60,479 nucleotides of DNA from Candidatus Coprenecus merdigallinarum. GTDB lineage: Bacteria > Bacteroidota > Bacteroidia > Bacteroidales > UBA932. This document shows positions 40,205 through 48,992 of this stretch, piece by piece; position 1 is the stretch's first letter; each line of letters starts with the position of its first letter. Below the pieces are notes generated by a model, which saw only the letters and a program-made list of their open reading frames with translations, searched no databases and was not told the DNA's origin. The translations under genes and the position numbers were made by a program. The stretch is taken from assembly GCA_018712545.1 (NCBI GenBank), contig DVGV01000024.1, positions 1 to 60,479 on the forward strand. The letters run 5' to 3'.

Positions 40205-42054
40205 CACTGGAGCTTCTAGCACCGGCTAAGAACAAAGACATCGGCATCGCGGCCATCGACTGCGGTGCCGATGCTGTATATATTGCCGGTCCTGCCTTCG
40301 GAGCGCGGGAGGCGGCGGGCAACTCCTTCGAAGATATCTCGGAGCTGACCGCCTACGCCCACCGTTTCGGGGCAAGGGTATACCTTACCCTCAACACCAT
40401 CATCTTCGAGAACGAGCTGGAGGAGGCCAGGCAATGCGTGTTCCGTGCCGTGGAGGCCGGATGCGACGCACTGATCGTCCAGGACCTGGGCCTGCTCAGA
40501 ATGAGAATCCCCGGCATAGAGCTGCATGCCTCGACCCAATGCAATATCCGCACCCCGGAACAGGCCCGCTGGCTGGCCTCGCTGGGCTTCAGCAGACTGG
40601 TCCTTGCACGCGAGCTGAGCTTGGAGCAGATACGGGAGACCGCCTCTGCCGTACCTGACTGCGGGATAGAGTGTTTCGTCCACGGTGCGCTATGCGTGAG
40701 CTACAGCGGCCAGTGCTATCTCAGCCAATACCTTACAGGCCGCAGCGCCAACAGAGGATGCTGCATACAGGCCTGCCGCTCCCGATACGATGTCCTCGAC
40801 GCCGACGGGAAGCTCCTCCTGAAAGACAAGGCGATACTCTCCCTCAAGGACCTGTCCCTGATGGACCGTCTGCAGCAGCTGGCGGAAGCCGGAGCCACGT
40901 CCTTCAAAATAGAGGGACGTCTAAAGAACATCTCCTACGTAAGGAATATCGTACGGGCATACAGCGATGCACTCGACTCCGTTGTCACCGGAAGCGGAGG
41001 GAAGTACGCCCGCAGCTCCTGGGGCTCTCCGTCCGGAGGATTCACCCCGCATCCTGAAGCTACCTTCAACCGCGGCTACACGCATTACTTCATCGATGGA
41101 GTCCGGGGAAAATGGAACTCGGGAGACTATGCCAAAGGAATAGGTGAGCCTGTTGGGGAAGTCTGCGGAATAAACGGCAGGACCATGAAACTGACGCTGT
41201 ACGACGGCATCAGCACCCCGCTCTCCAACGGGGACGGACTGTGCTTCATCTCCCCGAAAGGAGAAATCTCCGGGATGAGGGCCGACAAAGTCCTGGGCTG
41301 CTCCGTCACCTTCAGCCAGGCAGGCGGACCATCCCCTGCCCCCGGTGCGAAAATATACCGCAGCTACAATCATATACTTGAAAAATCTCTCGAGAACAAT
41401 CCTCCCGTAAGACTGATCCCGGCACAAATACATCTGAGACACAGGGGCAATGACAGATTCATCCTCACTGCATCAGCCGCCGGCTCAGCCACGGCCACAA
41501 TAGAATTCACGGCAGAACCGGCCCTGAACCGGGAGAAAGCCGCCGCCGGGCTGAGAGCATCGCTGTCGAAACGCAGCGGCATCTTCGCATTTGTCCTTGA
41601 CGGGATCCGGGAGGACGGTCCCCTGCCATTTCTGCCCGCTTCGGCAGCCAATGCCCTGCGCCGGGAGCTGGCCTCAAAGCTGGAAGCCGTCACTCACGTT
41701 CCGGAGATGACCGAGCGCATTCCCATCGACAGCCTCGGCACGACAGCTCCCGTACCTCCGGCCCAGCGCTGCCGGCTCAACTGCGCCAACTCCTTGTCCC
41801 GAAGTGTCTACCGGGCCGTAGGCATTGAACCGGATGAGGCCTTTGAGACTGACCCGAGGGCGCGCGTAGAGCTGATGCGCTGCAAATACTGCATACGCTG
41901 GCAGACAGACCGCTGCCCGAAACAACGCCCGGGAGAAAAGGCCTCGCCTATGTTTCTGACAAACAACGGCCGGCGCCTCAAAGTCACCTTCGACTGCGCC
42001 CGCTGCGAGATGGTCATAACTCCGGATGATGGTAACGGCCCTGTGACCGGGTGA
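40195..42054 (+). CDS. U32 family protein, RlhA/TrhP-like (RNA hydroxylation)
   Basis: A 619-residue cytoplasmic protein. The N-terminal barrel (MPVALELLAPAKNKDIGIAA, CGADAVYI) and the Cys-rich U32 signature (ECFVHGALCVSYSGQCYLSQ, GCCIQACR, with FKIEGRLK after it) are clear. Despite the peptidase name, U32 members such as RlhA and TrhP act in prephenate-dependent hydroxylation of rRNA or tRNA and carry an Fe-S cluster. The C-terminus adds a Cys-containing segment (MRCKYCIRWQTDRCPKQ). Which RNA it modifies cannot be read. The last 41 bases overlap the convergent EFR1 gene. Confidence 0.82.
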   Translation: MPVALELLAPAKNKDIGIAAIDCGADAVYIAGPAFGAREAAGNSFEDISELTAYAHRFGARVYLTLNTIIFENELEEARQCVFRAVEAGCDALIVQDLGLLRMRIPGIELHASTQCNIRTPEQARWLASLGFSRLVLARELSLEQIRETASAVPDCGIECFVHGALCVSYSGQCYLSQYLTGRSANRGCCIQACRSRYDVLDADGKLLLKDKAILSLKDLSLMDRLQQLAEAGATSFKIEGRLKNISYVRNIVRAYSDALDSVVTGSGGKYARSSWGSPSGGFTPHPEATFNRGYTHYFIDGVRGKWNSGDYAKGIGEPVGEVCGINGRTMKLTLYDGISTPLSNGDGLCFISPKGEISGMRADKVLGCSVTFSQAGGPSPAPGAKIYRSYNHILEKSLENNPPVRLIPAQIHLRHRGNDRFILTASAAGSATATIEFTAEPALNREKAAAGLRASLSKRSGIFAFVLDGIREDGPLPFLPASAANALRRELASKLEAVTHVPEMTERIPIDSLGTTAPVPPAQRCRLNCANSLSRSVYRAVGIEPDEAFETDPRARVELMRCKYCIRWQTDRCPKQRPGEKASPMFLTNNGRRLKVTFDCARCEMVITPDDGNGPVTG

Positions 42055-42796
42055 TGTCTCCCCAGTCGATGGCACGGACCGGACACCTGTTGATGCATGC
42101 GGTGCACTGCACGCATCCGCGACCCCAGACAGGCCGGCCATCCCGCATGGTGACAGTACCCGTGGGACAGCTGCGCGCGCACAGACCGCATCCGATACAG
42201 GAGTCGCCGACCCTGAACTCAGTCCTGCTGTCCGGTCCGGCCAGGAAACGGCGGAAAAGCGGATTGATGACGCGGCTCTTGAGCCAGGGCCGCGTGCCCA
42301 CGGTGTAGTGGCTGTACTGCCGCTGCCCGCGGATGGCCGCGATTATGGACTCCAGCTCCTGAGGCGCGGTATGCAGCTTGGTCTCGCGCACTTCGTCCGG
42401 ATCGACGCCGAAACCCTTCATCAGGATGTAGTTGTTGGGCATCCGTACCGACCAGCAGGCTGTCAGCGGCAGGCCGCGGTCCCTCAGTGCCTTCCCTATC
42501 ATAGTGTCAGTGAGCCCGCAGGTATCTCCGCAGGTACACACGGCGTAGACAGGCTGTCCGCTGTAGTTCCGGATCCGCAGACGCCGCACGAAGCGCAGCA
42601 TGAGCACCGCCGGTCCCCACGAATGTACCGGGAAGACCAGAATCAGATGCTCCCCGCCCCTGAGTTCATACCCGCATTCACCCGAAGGATTTTTTCTCAA
42701 TTCCTCCGCAACCGGCACCGGTTCCTCACCGAATGCCGCTCCGAGCTGACGGGCCGCCCACAGCGAATTGCCCGTTCCTGTAAAATAGAATATCAT
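42014..42796 (-). CDS. EFR1-family flavodoxin-ferredoxin fusion protein
   Basis: A 260-residue protein joining a flavodoxin-like domain (FYFTGTGNSLWAARQLG at the N-terminus, the FMN loop) to two 4Fe-4S clusters at the C-terminus (CIGCGLCARSCPTG and CVQCTACINRCP). It should carry electrons in the cytoplasm; partners are unknown. It starts 3 bases after the holB stop and probably shares its transcript. Confidence 0.88.
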   Translation of the reverse strand: MIFYFTGTGNSLWAARQLGAAFGEEPVPVAEELRKNPSGECGYELRGGEHLILVFPVHSWGPAVLMLRFVRRLRIRNYSGQPVYAVCTCGDTCGLTDTMIGKALRDRGLPLTACWSVRMPNNYILMKGFGVDPDEVRETKLHTAPQELESIIAAIRGQRQYSHYTVGTRPWLKSRVINPLFRRFLAGPDSRTEFRVGDSCIGCGLCARSCPTGTVTMRDGRPVWGRGCVQCTACINRCPVRAIDWGDITRSQGRYHHPEL

Positions 42797-42799
42797 GTC

Positions 42800-43936
42800 T
42801 CAGAAATTATTTACCGCAAACAGCATATTGGCCAGATTGCAGAAGACCATCTTGGCATTGACATTGGACTCGACGGAAGCTCTCGCCTCCTCCAGCGCCC
42901 TGAAGGCCTTCTCGTAGAACCCGTCCCTGAACACCCCGCTGAACCTGGCCACCGCATCCCTCTCCACCGGAAGCGCATCAGCGATGGAGGACAGCCCCCT
43001 GCCGCTCATCATGACCTTCCGCAGGAAATCCTCAGCGTAAGCGCAGAAATCCTTCTGCTTCTCCCTGCCGAGAGCGAGCACGGCATCATTGCCTTCGAGC
43101 AGGGCTACCAGGTCTCGGCCGGCCACCGCATCCAGCATGTCCGTCACCATCTGCAGATAGAGCGAGGCCGCCGAGCCTTCGGCTGCCATACTGAGAGCCA
43201 GGCCGGGACTTCCGCCGGAGATACGGGCATAGACCTGCGCCTCCTCCTGCGGCAGACCGGTACGGGCAGCGACAAAAGGAGTCAGTTCCGGCACAGGTAC
43301 AGGATACAGGCGTATTATCTGCGACCGGGAGCGGATGGTCGGGATGATTTTCTCCGGAGCGTGCGTGACAAATATGAAATAAGTGTCCGGCATAGGCTCC
43401 TCGACTATCTTGAGCAGACGGTTGGACGCCTCGGCGTTCATCCGCTCCGGAAGCCATATCACCATATACTTGCCCCTGCCCTCGTAAGACTTGAGGCTGA
43501 GAGAGTCCAGGACTTCCCGCGCCTCAGCTACACTGATTGCTCCGGCCTTGCCGTCAATGCCCAGACGTGCGTAGAGGTCTGCCTCCGTGAAATACGGATT
43601 GTCCCTGTAGAGCTGGCGCCAGTCCTCGAGAAAAGAGGCGCTCAGCGGCTTCTTCGAACTGCCCGACTTCGCCGTGACGTTGACCGGGAAGGCAAAATGC
43701 ACGTCAGGATGGAGCATCCCGGCTATCCTGCGGCACGCCGGACACACACCGCACGAGTCTTCCCCGGATTGCCGGTCCGTACAGACCATATACTGAATCA
43801 GGGCCATCGCCAAAGGCAGGGCCCCGTACCCGTCACGCTCCACCAGCATCATGGAGTGTCCGGTACGTCCGCTGTCCACCATACGGACCAGACGGGCCTT
43901 TAAATCTGTGTTTCCTAGTACTTCTTTGAATTGCAT
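42800..43936 (-). CDS. holB: DNA polymerase III delta' subunit
   Basis: From ATG 43936 this 378-residue protein is an AAA+-like clamp-loader subunit. It shows FKEVLGNTDLKARLVRMV, the zinc-binding Cys set around CGVCPACRRI, and the sensor-like SRSQIIRLYPVP after FVTHAPEKIIPTIR. The usual Walker A is degenerate (VERDGYGALPLA), as expected for delta', which does not bind ATP. The frame runs on to a TTG at 43948, but ATG 43936 matches the promoter geometry. Confidence 0.88.
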   Translation of the reverse strand: MQFKEVLGNTDLKARLVRMVDSGRTGHSMMLVERDGYGALPLAMALIQYMVCTDRQSGEDSCGVCPACRRIAGMLHPDVHFAFPVNVTAKSGSSKKPLSASFLEDWRQLYRDNPYFTEADLYARLGIDGKAGAISVAEAREVLDSLSLKSYEGRGKYMVIWLPERMNAEASNRLLKIVEEPMPDTYFIFVTHAPEKIIPTIRSRSQIIRLYPVPVPELTPFVAARTGLPQEEAQVYARISGGSPGLALSMAAEGSAASLYLQMVTDMLDAVAGRDLVALLEGNDAVLALGREKQKDFCAYAEDFLRKVMMSGRGLSSIADALPVERDAVARFSGVFRDGFYEKAFRALEEARASVESNVNAKMVFCNLANMLFAVNNF

Positions 43937-43945
43937 ATCGGATTT

Positions 43946-43967
43946 CAAAGATAATTATTTATCTTTG
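43946..43967. promoter_or_regulatory. Palindromic divergent promoter, holB / ricT
   Basis: CAAAGATAA-TTAT-TTATCTTTG is a perfect inverted repeat whose two arms are the -7 boxes (TATCTTTG) of the divergent genes. Transcripts would start near 43939 (minus) and 43973 (plus), at or next to the two ATG codons. Clear -33 TTTG elements are missing on both sides. Confidence 0.6.
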
Positions 43968-43973
43968 TAGTTT

Positions 43974-45155
43974 ATGGACAAAATGGAAGAATTGAACAAA
44001 ATATACGACAGCTCCCGCGGATGCACGACCGTGAGAGCCGAGAACGGAGAGCTCATCTGCTCCTATTTTCCGGGATGCTGCAAGCTGCATGACTTCAACT
44101 GGCTCATGGGCATCAACGACCCCAAATACAACAACCTCTACGAGGTACGTTTCAAGAACACCCGCAAGGGATTCTATGAGAACACCTCCCGCCAGCTCCT
44201 GAAAATCGGCGATTTCGTCGTGGTGGAGGCTGCCACCGGCCACGATGTCGGCATCATCACCCTCGAAGGCCCCGTCGTAGGCCGTCAGATGCTCCGCAAC
44301 CACTTCGACATGTCGGTCAAGGAGCTCAAGAAAATCTACCGCAAGGCCCGCCCGCTCGACCTGGAAAAATGGCAGGAAGCCATCTCCCGCGAGCACACTA
44401 CCATGATCCGGGCAAGACAGATTGCCTCGGACATGGGGCTGGACATGAAAATAGGCGACGTGGAGTTCCAGGGCGACGGTACAAAGGCGATTTTCTACTA
44501 CATAGCCGACGAGCGGGTGGATTTCCGCCAGCTCATCAAGGTATTCGCAGAGGAGTTCCGCATCAGGATAGAGATGAAGCAGATAGGCGCCCGCCAGGAA
44601 GCCGGCCTCATCGGAGGTCTCGGCGTCTGCGGCCGTTCTCTCTGCTGTTCCAAGTACATCACCAATTTCCAGTCCATATCTACCCAGGCCGCCCGCTGTC
44701 AGGACCTGTCACTCAATCCCCAGAAACTGGCAGGTCAGTGCGGCAAGCTGAAATGCTGCATCAACTACGAGGTCCCCGTATATATGGACGCCCACAACAA
44801 CATCCCCAGTGTCACCGCTCCGCTGGAATTCCAGGACGGACAGGCCAAGCTCGTCAAGACTGACATCCTCAAGGGCCTGATGTGGTTTTCCTACGAGGAC
44901 GGCGATATGTCCAGGACAGCAGCACTGACTATGGACGAGGTGCGCCGCATCATAGCCGCCAACCGCAAGGGCAGCAAACCCGCCACCCTCTTCAAGGACA
45001 GCGGCAAGGAAAGCAGGCCGATAGATTTCGTATCCTCGATCGGAGACGACAGCATAGACCGCTTCGACAACAAGCGCAAAAAACGGAAAAAGAAGAAAAA
45101 AACCGCCAAGAGCGCATCCGAGGGCGGAAACAGCAAAAAACAGGACAAGCAATGA
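43974..45155 (+). CDS. ricT: RicT/PSP1-domain protein
   Basis: A 393-residue cytoplasmic protein with the PSP1 domain at about 60-150 (EVRFKNTRKGFYENTSRQLL) and the conserved region RIEMKQIGARQEAGLIGGLG and CGRSLCCSKY, a Cys-rich patch typical of RicT. Further conserved Cys are in GQCGKLKCCINYE. In Bacillus RicT works with RicA and RicF in RNA maturation; the role in Bacteroidota is uncertain. The tail is very basic (KKRKKKKKTAK). The stop overlaps the gldH start as ATGA. Confidence 0.88.
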   Translation: MDKMEELNKIYDSSRGCTTVRAENGELICSYFPGCCKLHDFNWLMGINDPKYNNLYEVRFKNTRKGFYENTSRQLLKIGDFVVVEAATGHDVGIITLEGPVVGRQMLRNHFDMSVKELKKIYRKARPLDLEKWQEAISREHTTMIRARQIASDMGLDMKIGDVEFQGDGTKAIFYYIADERVDFRQLIKVFAEEFRIRIEMKQIGARQEAGLIGGLGVCGRSLCCSKYITNFQSISTQAARCQDLSLNPQKLAGQCGKLKCCINYEVPVYMDAHNNIPSVTAPLEFQDGQAKLVKTDILKGLMWFSYEDGDMSRTAALTMDEVRRIIAANRKGSKPATLFKDSGKESRPIDFVSSIGDDSIDRFDNKRKKRKKKKKTAKSASEGGNSKKQDKQ

Positions 45156-45649
45156 CTGCTGCCAGGCCGGGATTGATCCGCCTCATGTCCGCCGCCCTGG
45201 CGTGTGCGGCCGCAGTATCGTGCTCGTCAGGCCATGATTCCTGGACATGGTTCCGCACATTTCCCTGCAGGGACGGACAGGAAGTCTCGTTCGACGTGGA
45301 GCTCTCCGACAGCTGCGCCTACTCCATCGACCTGATATCACGTCTGGGCAAGAACGCAAGGATAGATTCCGTCACCTTCTGCATCACATTCGTCTCTCCC
45401 TCCGGTCTCAAGGCCGGCGAGACCGTAACTTACCCTTCGGACTACCCGATGCTCAGGCAGTATCTCAAGGCCCATCCCGAGGACAGACGCATCAGCACCG
45501 CCGCCACAGCCGACTACCGCGACATCAGCTGGAGATACAGGGACAATGTCCGTCCGGCCGAATCCGGCACATGGACCGTCAGCATCTCCATTCCCGACAG
45601 GGGACGCGCCGTCATGGGAGCCGGGCTCACAATCAACACTATGAATTAA
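45152..45649 (+). CDS. gldH: GldH-like lipoprotein
   Basis: A 165-residue lipoprotein with a signal ending in the lipobox AAVSC (Cys at about residue 24) and a beta-rich body including DISWRYRDNVRPAESGTWTV. The position right after ricT is the conserved place of gldH in Bacteroidota, including species that do not glide. In gliding bacteria GldH supports the motility/type IX apparatus; its role here is unknown. ATG 45152 overlaps the ricT stop. Confidence 0.8.
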   Translation: MTAARPGLIRLMSAALACAAAVSCSSGHDSWTWFRTFPCRDGQEVSFDVELSDSCAYSIDLISRLGKNARIDSVTFCITFVSPSGLKAGETVTYPSDYPMLRQYLKAHPEDRRISTAATADYRDISWRYRDNVRPAESGTWTVSISIPDRGRAVMGAGLTINTMN

Positions 45650-45651
45650 TT

Positions 45652-46317
45652 ATGGGAAAAGATAAAATCAGAAAATTCAAGGAAAACGAGACATTCCGCT
45701 GCCTCATCCAGCCCCCCATGGATGAGGTACTGCACAAGGACCATCCTCTAAAAGGACACTGGGGCTCAGAAATCTTCGGCAATGACAGGCCGATAATCCT
45801 CGAACTGGGCTGCGGCAAGGGAGAGTACACCATCGCCCTGGCGGAGCGCTTTCCTCAGAACAACTACATCGGAGTGGACATCAAGGGCGCCCGTCTCTGG
45901 AAAGGCGCCAAATACGCCACTGAGCACGCCATGCCCAACGTAGCCTTCCTACGTACGAGGATAGATTTCATCGACTCGCTCTTCGGACCGGACGAAGTCT
46001 CGGAGATATGGCTGACCTTCTCCGATCCCCAGCCCAAGAAGCCCAACAAGCGGCTCTCCAGCCCCATCTTCCTGGAGCGGTACTCACACTTCCTCAGGCC
46101 CGACGGCATCATGCACCTGAAGACCGACAGCCAGCTCCTGCACGAGTCTACCCTCGAGGTCATACGCGAGGGCGGCCACACCCTGCTGCTGGCCGACAAC
46201 GACATCTACGGCTCAGGCCTCGCCGAGAGGGAACCGCTGCTGTCCATCAAGACCTTCTACGAGTCGATGTTCCTCGCCGAAGGGAAACCGATTACTTATG
46301 TAAGGTGGAGATTATAG
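45652..46317 (+). CDS. trmB: tRNA (guanine-N7-)-methyltransferase
   Basis: A 221-residue SAM enzyme that methylates G46 of tRNAs. LELGCGKGEYTIALAERFP is the SAM-binding motif, YIGVDIKGARLWKGAKYA follows, and WLTFSDPQPKKPNKR is the family signature. ATG 45652 gives the normal N-terminus and starts 2 bases after the gldH stop. The last 6 bases overlap the convergent prenyl synthase gene. Confidence 0.95.
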   Translation: MGKDKIRKFKENETFRCLIQPPMDEVLHKDHPLKGHWGSEIFGNDRPIILELGCGKGEYTIALAERFPQNNYIGVDIKGARLWKGAKYATEHAMPNVAFLRTRIDFIDSLFGPDEVSEIWLTFSDPQPKKPNKRLSSPIFLERYSHFLRPDGIMHLKTDSQLLHESTLEVIREGGHTLLLADNDIYGSGLAEREPLLSIKTFYESMFLAEGKPITYVRWRL

Positions 46318-47304
46318 GCCGCCTACGTACGCGGCTACAGCCATCATGCCGTCCTTCGCCAGGGAAGGCTGAAGCACACTGAGATATTCCTGAGCGCGGG
46401 CCGCATAGTCGCGCAGCACTCCGGTGGCGGACTCGATGCCGCCATGAGAGAGGACGAACGTCCTTATTTCCGAAGCCACTTCCCGGTCCTGATCTTTCTT
46501 CGAGGGATCGCAGGTGATATCACCCATCCGGCGGCGTATGCGCTCCTCCTCCTCAGGAGCATTGCGCATGGCGCAGAGCAGCGGCATGGTGATCTTGCGT
46601 TCCATGATATCGCTGTCACTGTCCTTGCCTGTCTCTGCGGACGAATGGTAGTCCAGGATGTCGTCCCTGACCTGAAAGCTGCATCCCAGCCAGTAGGCAT
46701 ACTGCTCCATGGCCGCGACCACTCCCTCAGATGCTCCCGAAACTATAGCCGGCCCCTTGACCGAGGCCACGAAGAGCGAGGCCGTCTTGCGGCGGATGAC
46801 CTGAATATAGTCCTCCTCCCTTGCGCGGAGACTGTCGGCCAGCTCCATCTGGATGATTTCGCCCTCGGAGAGTTCCTCCAGGGCTTTGGAATAGATGCCG
46901 AGCACCTCGTAGGGGCATCCGTAGGAAATGAGAAGATGTATGGCCCTGGTAAGCCAGTAGTCCCCTATCAGCAGGGATGTTCCGGGCGAGAACAGCTTGC
47001 GTACCGTAGCCCTGCCGCGGCGCTGGTCGCTGTCGTCCACCACATCGTCGTGAAGGAGAGTCGCGGTGTGGATGAGTTCCGAGACGGCGGCGCAGGCTAT
47101 CGCCTTCTGATTAATAGAACCGCTGCAGGCCTTCGCGGTTACGAGGGCCAGCAGCGGTCTGAGCTTTTTGCCGGAGGCATCGAGAAGATAGCCGTTTATC
47201 CTGTTGAGCAGGTCACTCCTGGAGTTCAGCGACTGCGTCAGGAGAGCCTCGAAACTTTCCCACTCAGGGGATACCGTGCGTCTGATGTCTTCGGTCAGTG
47301 TCAT
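46312..47304 (-). CDS. Polyprenyl synthetase (trans-isoprenyl diphosphate synthase)
   Basis: From ATG 47304 this 330-residue enzyme has both aspartate-rich motifs: HDDVVDDSDQRRGRATV (first, about residue 85) and QVRDDILDYH (second, about residue 215). The KKLRPLL substrate motif near residue 46 is also present. It condenses isopentenyl diphosphate into long prenyl chains, probably for menaquinone. Chain length cannot be read safely. The open frame extends upstream of 47304 into the previous gene, but those residues have no family character. Confidence 0.9.
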   Translation of the reverse strand: MTLTEDIRRTVSPEWESFEALLTQSLNSRSDLLNRINGYLLDASGKKLRPLLALVTAKACSGSINQKAIACAAVSELIHTATLLHDDVVDDSDQRRGRATVRKLFSPGTSLLIGDYWLTRAIHLLISYGCPYEVLGIYSKALEELSEGEIIQMELADSLRAREEDYIQVIRRKTASLFVASVKGPAIVSGASEGVVAAMEQYAYWLGCSFQVRDDILDYHSSAETGKDSDSDIMERKITMPLLCAMRNAPEEEERIRRRMGDITCDPSKKDQDREVASEIRTFVLSHGGIESATGVLRDYAARAQEYLSVLQPSLAKDGMMAVAAYVGGL

Positions 47305-47311
47305 CGGTCTG

Positions 47312-47953
47312 CTAGAAGAAGAATGCCAGGGAGAGCTCGCCTCCGTTGAACTTGTTGTCCTCCAGGATAGTGGCCGCCTTGTCTTTCTTGTAGATGGGAT
47401 TGAGATCCCAGTTCCACTTGAAGGATACCTGGAAACGCCATACATATACTCCGGCACCTACGCCGATACCGTACTGGAAACGGCTGATATAATCCTTATA
47501 GTTATCTGCAGACATATCCACACCGAGAACACTTCCCTTGCCGAACAGCACTGCGCCGACATAGGGTGATACCACGACATAGGGCTTGATGAAATCAAAG
47601 AGGCTGATACCCCACCGGACATTGAGGGGCACCCGTATGGAACCGGATGTGTACTTCGTTGTCAGAGGGACACCGAACATTTCTCCGGCATCTCCCTTGA
47701 AACCGGACTGCACGTAGAGCAGCTCGGGGGCAAACTCGAAGCCGAGGGGGAGATTGAAATTGAATACGAGACCGGCATTGAAACCTGTGTAGGTTTTCAG
47801 AAATCCTTCTTCGAAGGCTTCTTCGGGCGCTGACATGTTGGAGAAGTTAAGTCCGGCCTTTACTCCGAGGTGAAAACCCTTGTCCAGCTGGGCGTGTGCC
47901 GGCACCGCTGCGAGCAGCATGGCAAGAGCGAGGATTGAGAAAATCTTTTTCAT
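47312..47953 (-). CDS. Porin-family (PorT-like) outer-membrane beta-barrel protein
   Basis: A 213-residue barrel with a signal peptide (MKKIFSILALAMLLAAVPAHA), FHLGVKAGLNFSNMSAPEEA, the internal block RFQYGIGVGAGVYVWRFQ and a terminal AFFF. It is a paralogue of the protein at 48312, sharing the KPYVVVSPYVG and RFQYGIG(V/I) blocks. The thioredoxin gene sits between the two. Confidence 0.82.
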   Translation of the reverse strand: MKKIFSILALAMLLAAVPAHAQLDKGFHLGVKAGLNFSNMSAPEEAFEEGFLKTYTGFNAGLVFNFNLPLGFEFAPELLYVQSGFKGDAGEMFGVPLTTKYTSGSIRVPLNVRWGISLFDFIKPYVVVSPYVGAVLFGKGSVLGVDMSADNYKDYISRFQYGIGVGAGVYVWRFQVSFKWNWDLNPIYKKDKAATILEDNKFNGGELSLAFFF

Positions 47954-47971
47954 AATAACTGTGTTTTACTT

Positions 47972-48286
47972 TTACTGAATAGAGTTCATCTTGGCGACGA
48001 TGGCGGCCTTGGTAGTGGAGCCCACCATCTTCTCTTTCATCACACCGTCCTTGAAGAACAGCAGGGTGGGGATATTCCTGATGCCGAACTTCATGGGGAT
48101 GTCTGTGGACTCGTCCACGTTGCACTTCGCGATGAGCCATTTGCCCTCATACTCTTGGGACAGCTCCTCCACGATAGGAGAGATCATGCGGCAGGGGCCG
48201 CACCAGGGTGCCCAGAAATCCAGGAGTACTGGAATCCGGGAGTTGATTACCATTTCTTCGAAGTTGGAATCATTGATTGCTAACAT
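47972..48286 (-). CDS. trxA: Thioredoxin
   Basis: A 104-residue protein with the redox motif WAPWCGPCRM at about residues 26-35 and the cis-Pro region NIPTLLFFKDG. It reduces protein disulfides in the cytoplasm, as no signal peptide is seen from ATG 48286. The frame is open to 48340, but those residues lie in the AT-rich leader and are not part of the thioredoxin fold. Confidence 0.93.
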   Translation of the reverse strand: MLAINDSNFEEMVINSRIPVLLDFWAPWCGPCRMISPIVEELSQEYEGKWLIAKCNVDESTDIPMKFGIRNIPTLLFFKDGVMKEKMVGSTTKAAIVAKMNSIQ

Positions 48287-48311
48287 AGTTTTTTGTTTTA
48301 AATTATAATTG

Positions 48312-48974
48312 TTAAAAGAAAAATACCAGATTGACCTCAAGACCGCGGTAGTTGCCCATATGGGCCGGACGGACAGGACTTTCCTGAGAGCCTGTTCCGG
48401 AGATCATGCTGTCCCCGGCATTGTCCTTCAGCAGCTGACCTATATTCCAGTTGTACTTGACCTGAAGCTGAAGCCGCCAGAAATCCACTCCGCCGCCTAT
48501 TCCGACTCCGTACTGGAAACGGTTGAAGTCAGACCACGGCACACGGGCAGGCTCCTTCAGGACTGCATAGCCGATATACGGCGACACCATGACATATGGT
48601 CTGAGCAGGATTAGGTCCAGACCTACCTGCAGGTTGACGGGCACTTCTATGAAATCGGCACGCAGCAGCATTTTGCCGTCGGGACCGCGGTGAGTGGCGC
48701 CTTTGGAGACATAGTTGAGCTCGGGCTGAAGAGTCATGCCCTGCACCGGCATATCTATGCTGAAAGCCACTCCGGCATTGAACCCGGTGTAGCTGCTGAC
48801 CGACTCAGAGATATATCCAAGCTCGAAACGGCTCATGGAAGTGAAGTTGATTCCGCCCTTTACGCCTATCTTAAGGATAGACTCTGCGGCATCCTGGCCA
48901 GCTGCCTTATGCGGTGAGGCGACAAGGAACGCGGCCAGTGCGAGAACTGCTGCTATTTTTCTGAAATGCTTCAT
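48312..48974 (-). CDS. Porin-family (PorT-like) outer-membrane beta-barrel protein
   Basis: A 220-residue barrel with a signal peptide (MKHFRKIAAVLALAAFLVAS), ILKIGVKGGINFTSMSRFEL, RPYVMVSPYIGYAV and RFQYGVGIGGGVDFWRLQLQ, ending NLVFFF. It is a paralogue of the barrel at 47312. It begins 18 bases after the sdaA stop. Confidence 0.82.
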   Translation of the reverse strand: MKHFRKIAAVLALAAFLVASPHKAAGQDAAESILKIGVKGGINFTSMSRFELGYISESVSSYTGFNAGVAFSIDMPVQGMTLQPELNYVSKGATHRGPDGKMLLRADFIEVPVNLQVGLDLILLRPYVMVSPYIGYAVLKEPARVPWSDFNRFQYGVGIGGGVDFWRLQLQVKYNWNIGQLLKDNAGDSMISGTGSQESPVRPAHMGNYRGLEVNLVFFF

Positions 48975-48992
48975 TCCGCGAATATAGTAAAA

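Noticed and set aside
45247-45651. N-terminal extension of TrmB
   Set aside because: It overlaps gldH in another frame and is Arg/Ser/His-rich; ATG 45652 gives the normal family N-terminus.
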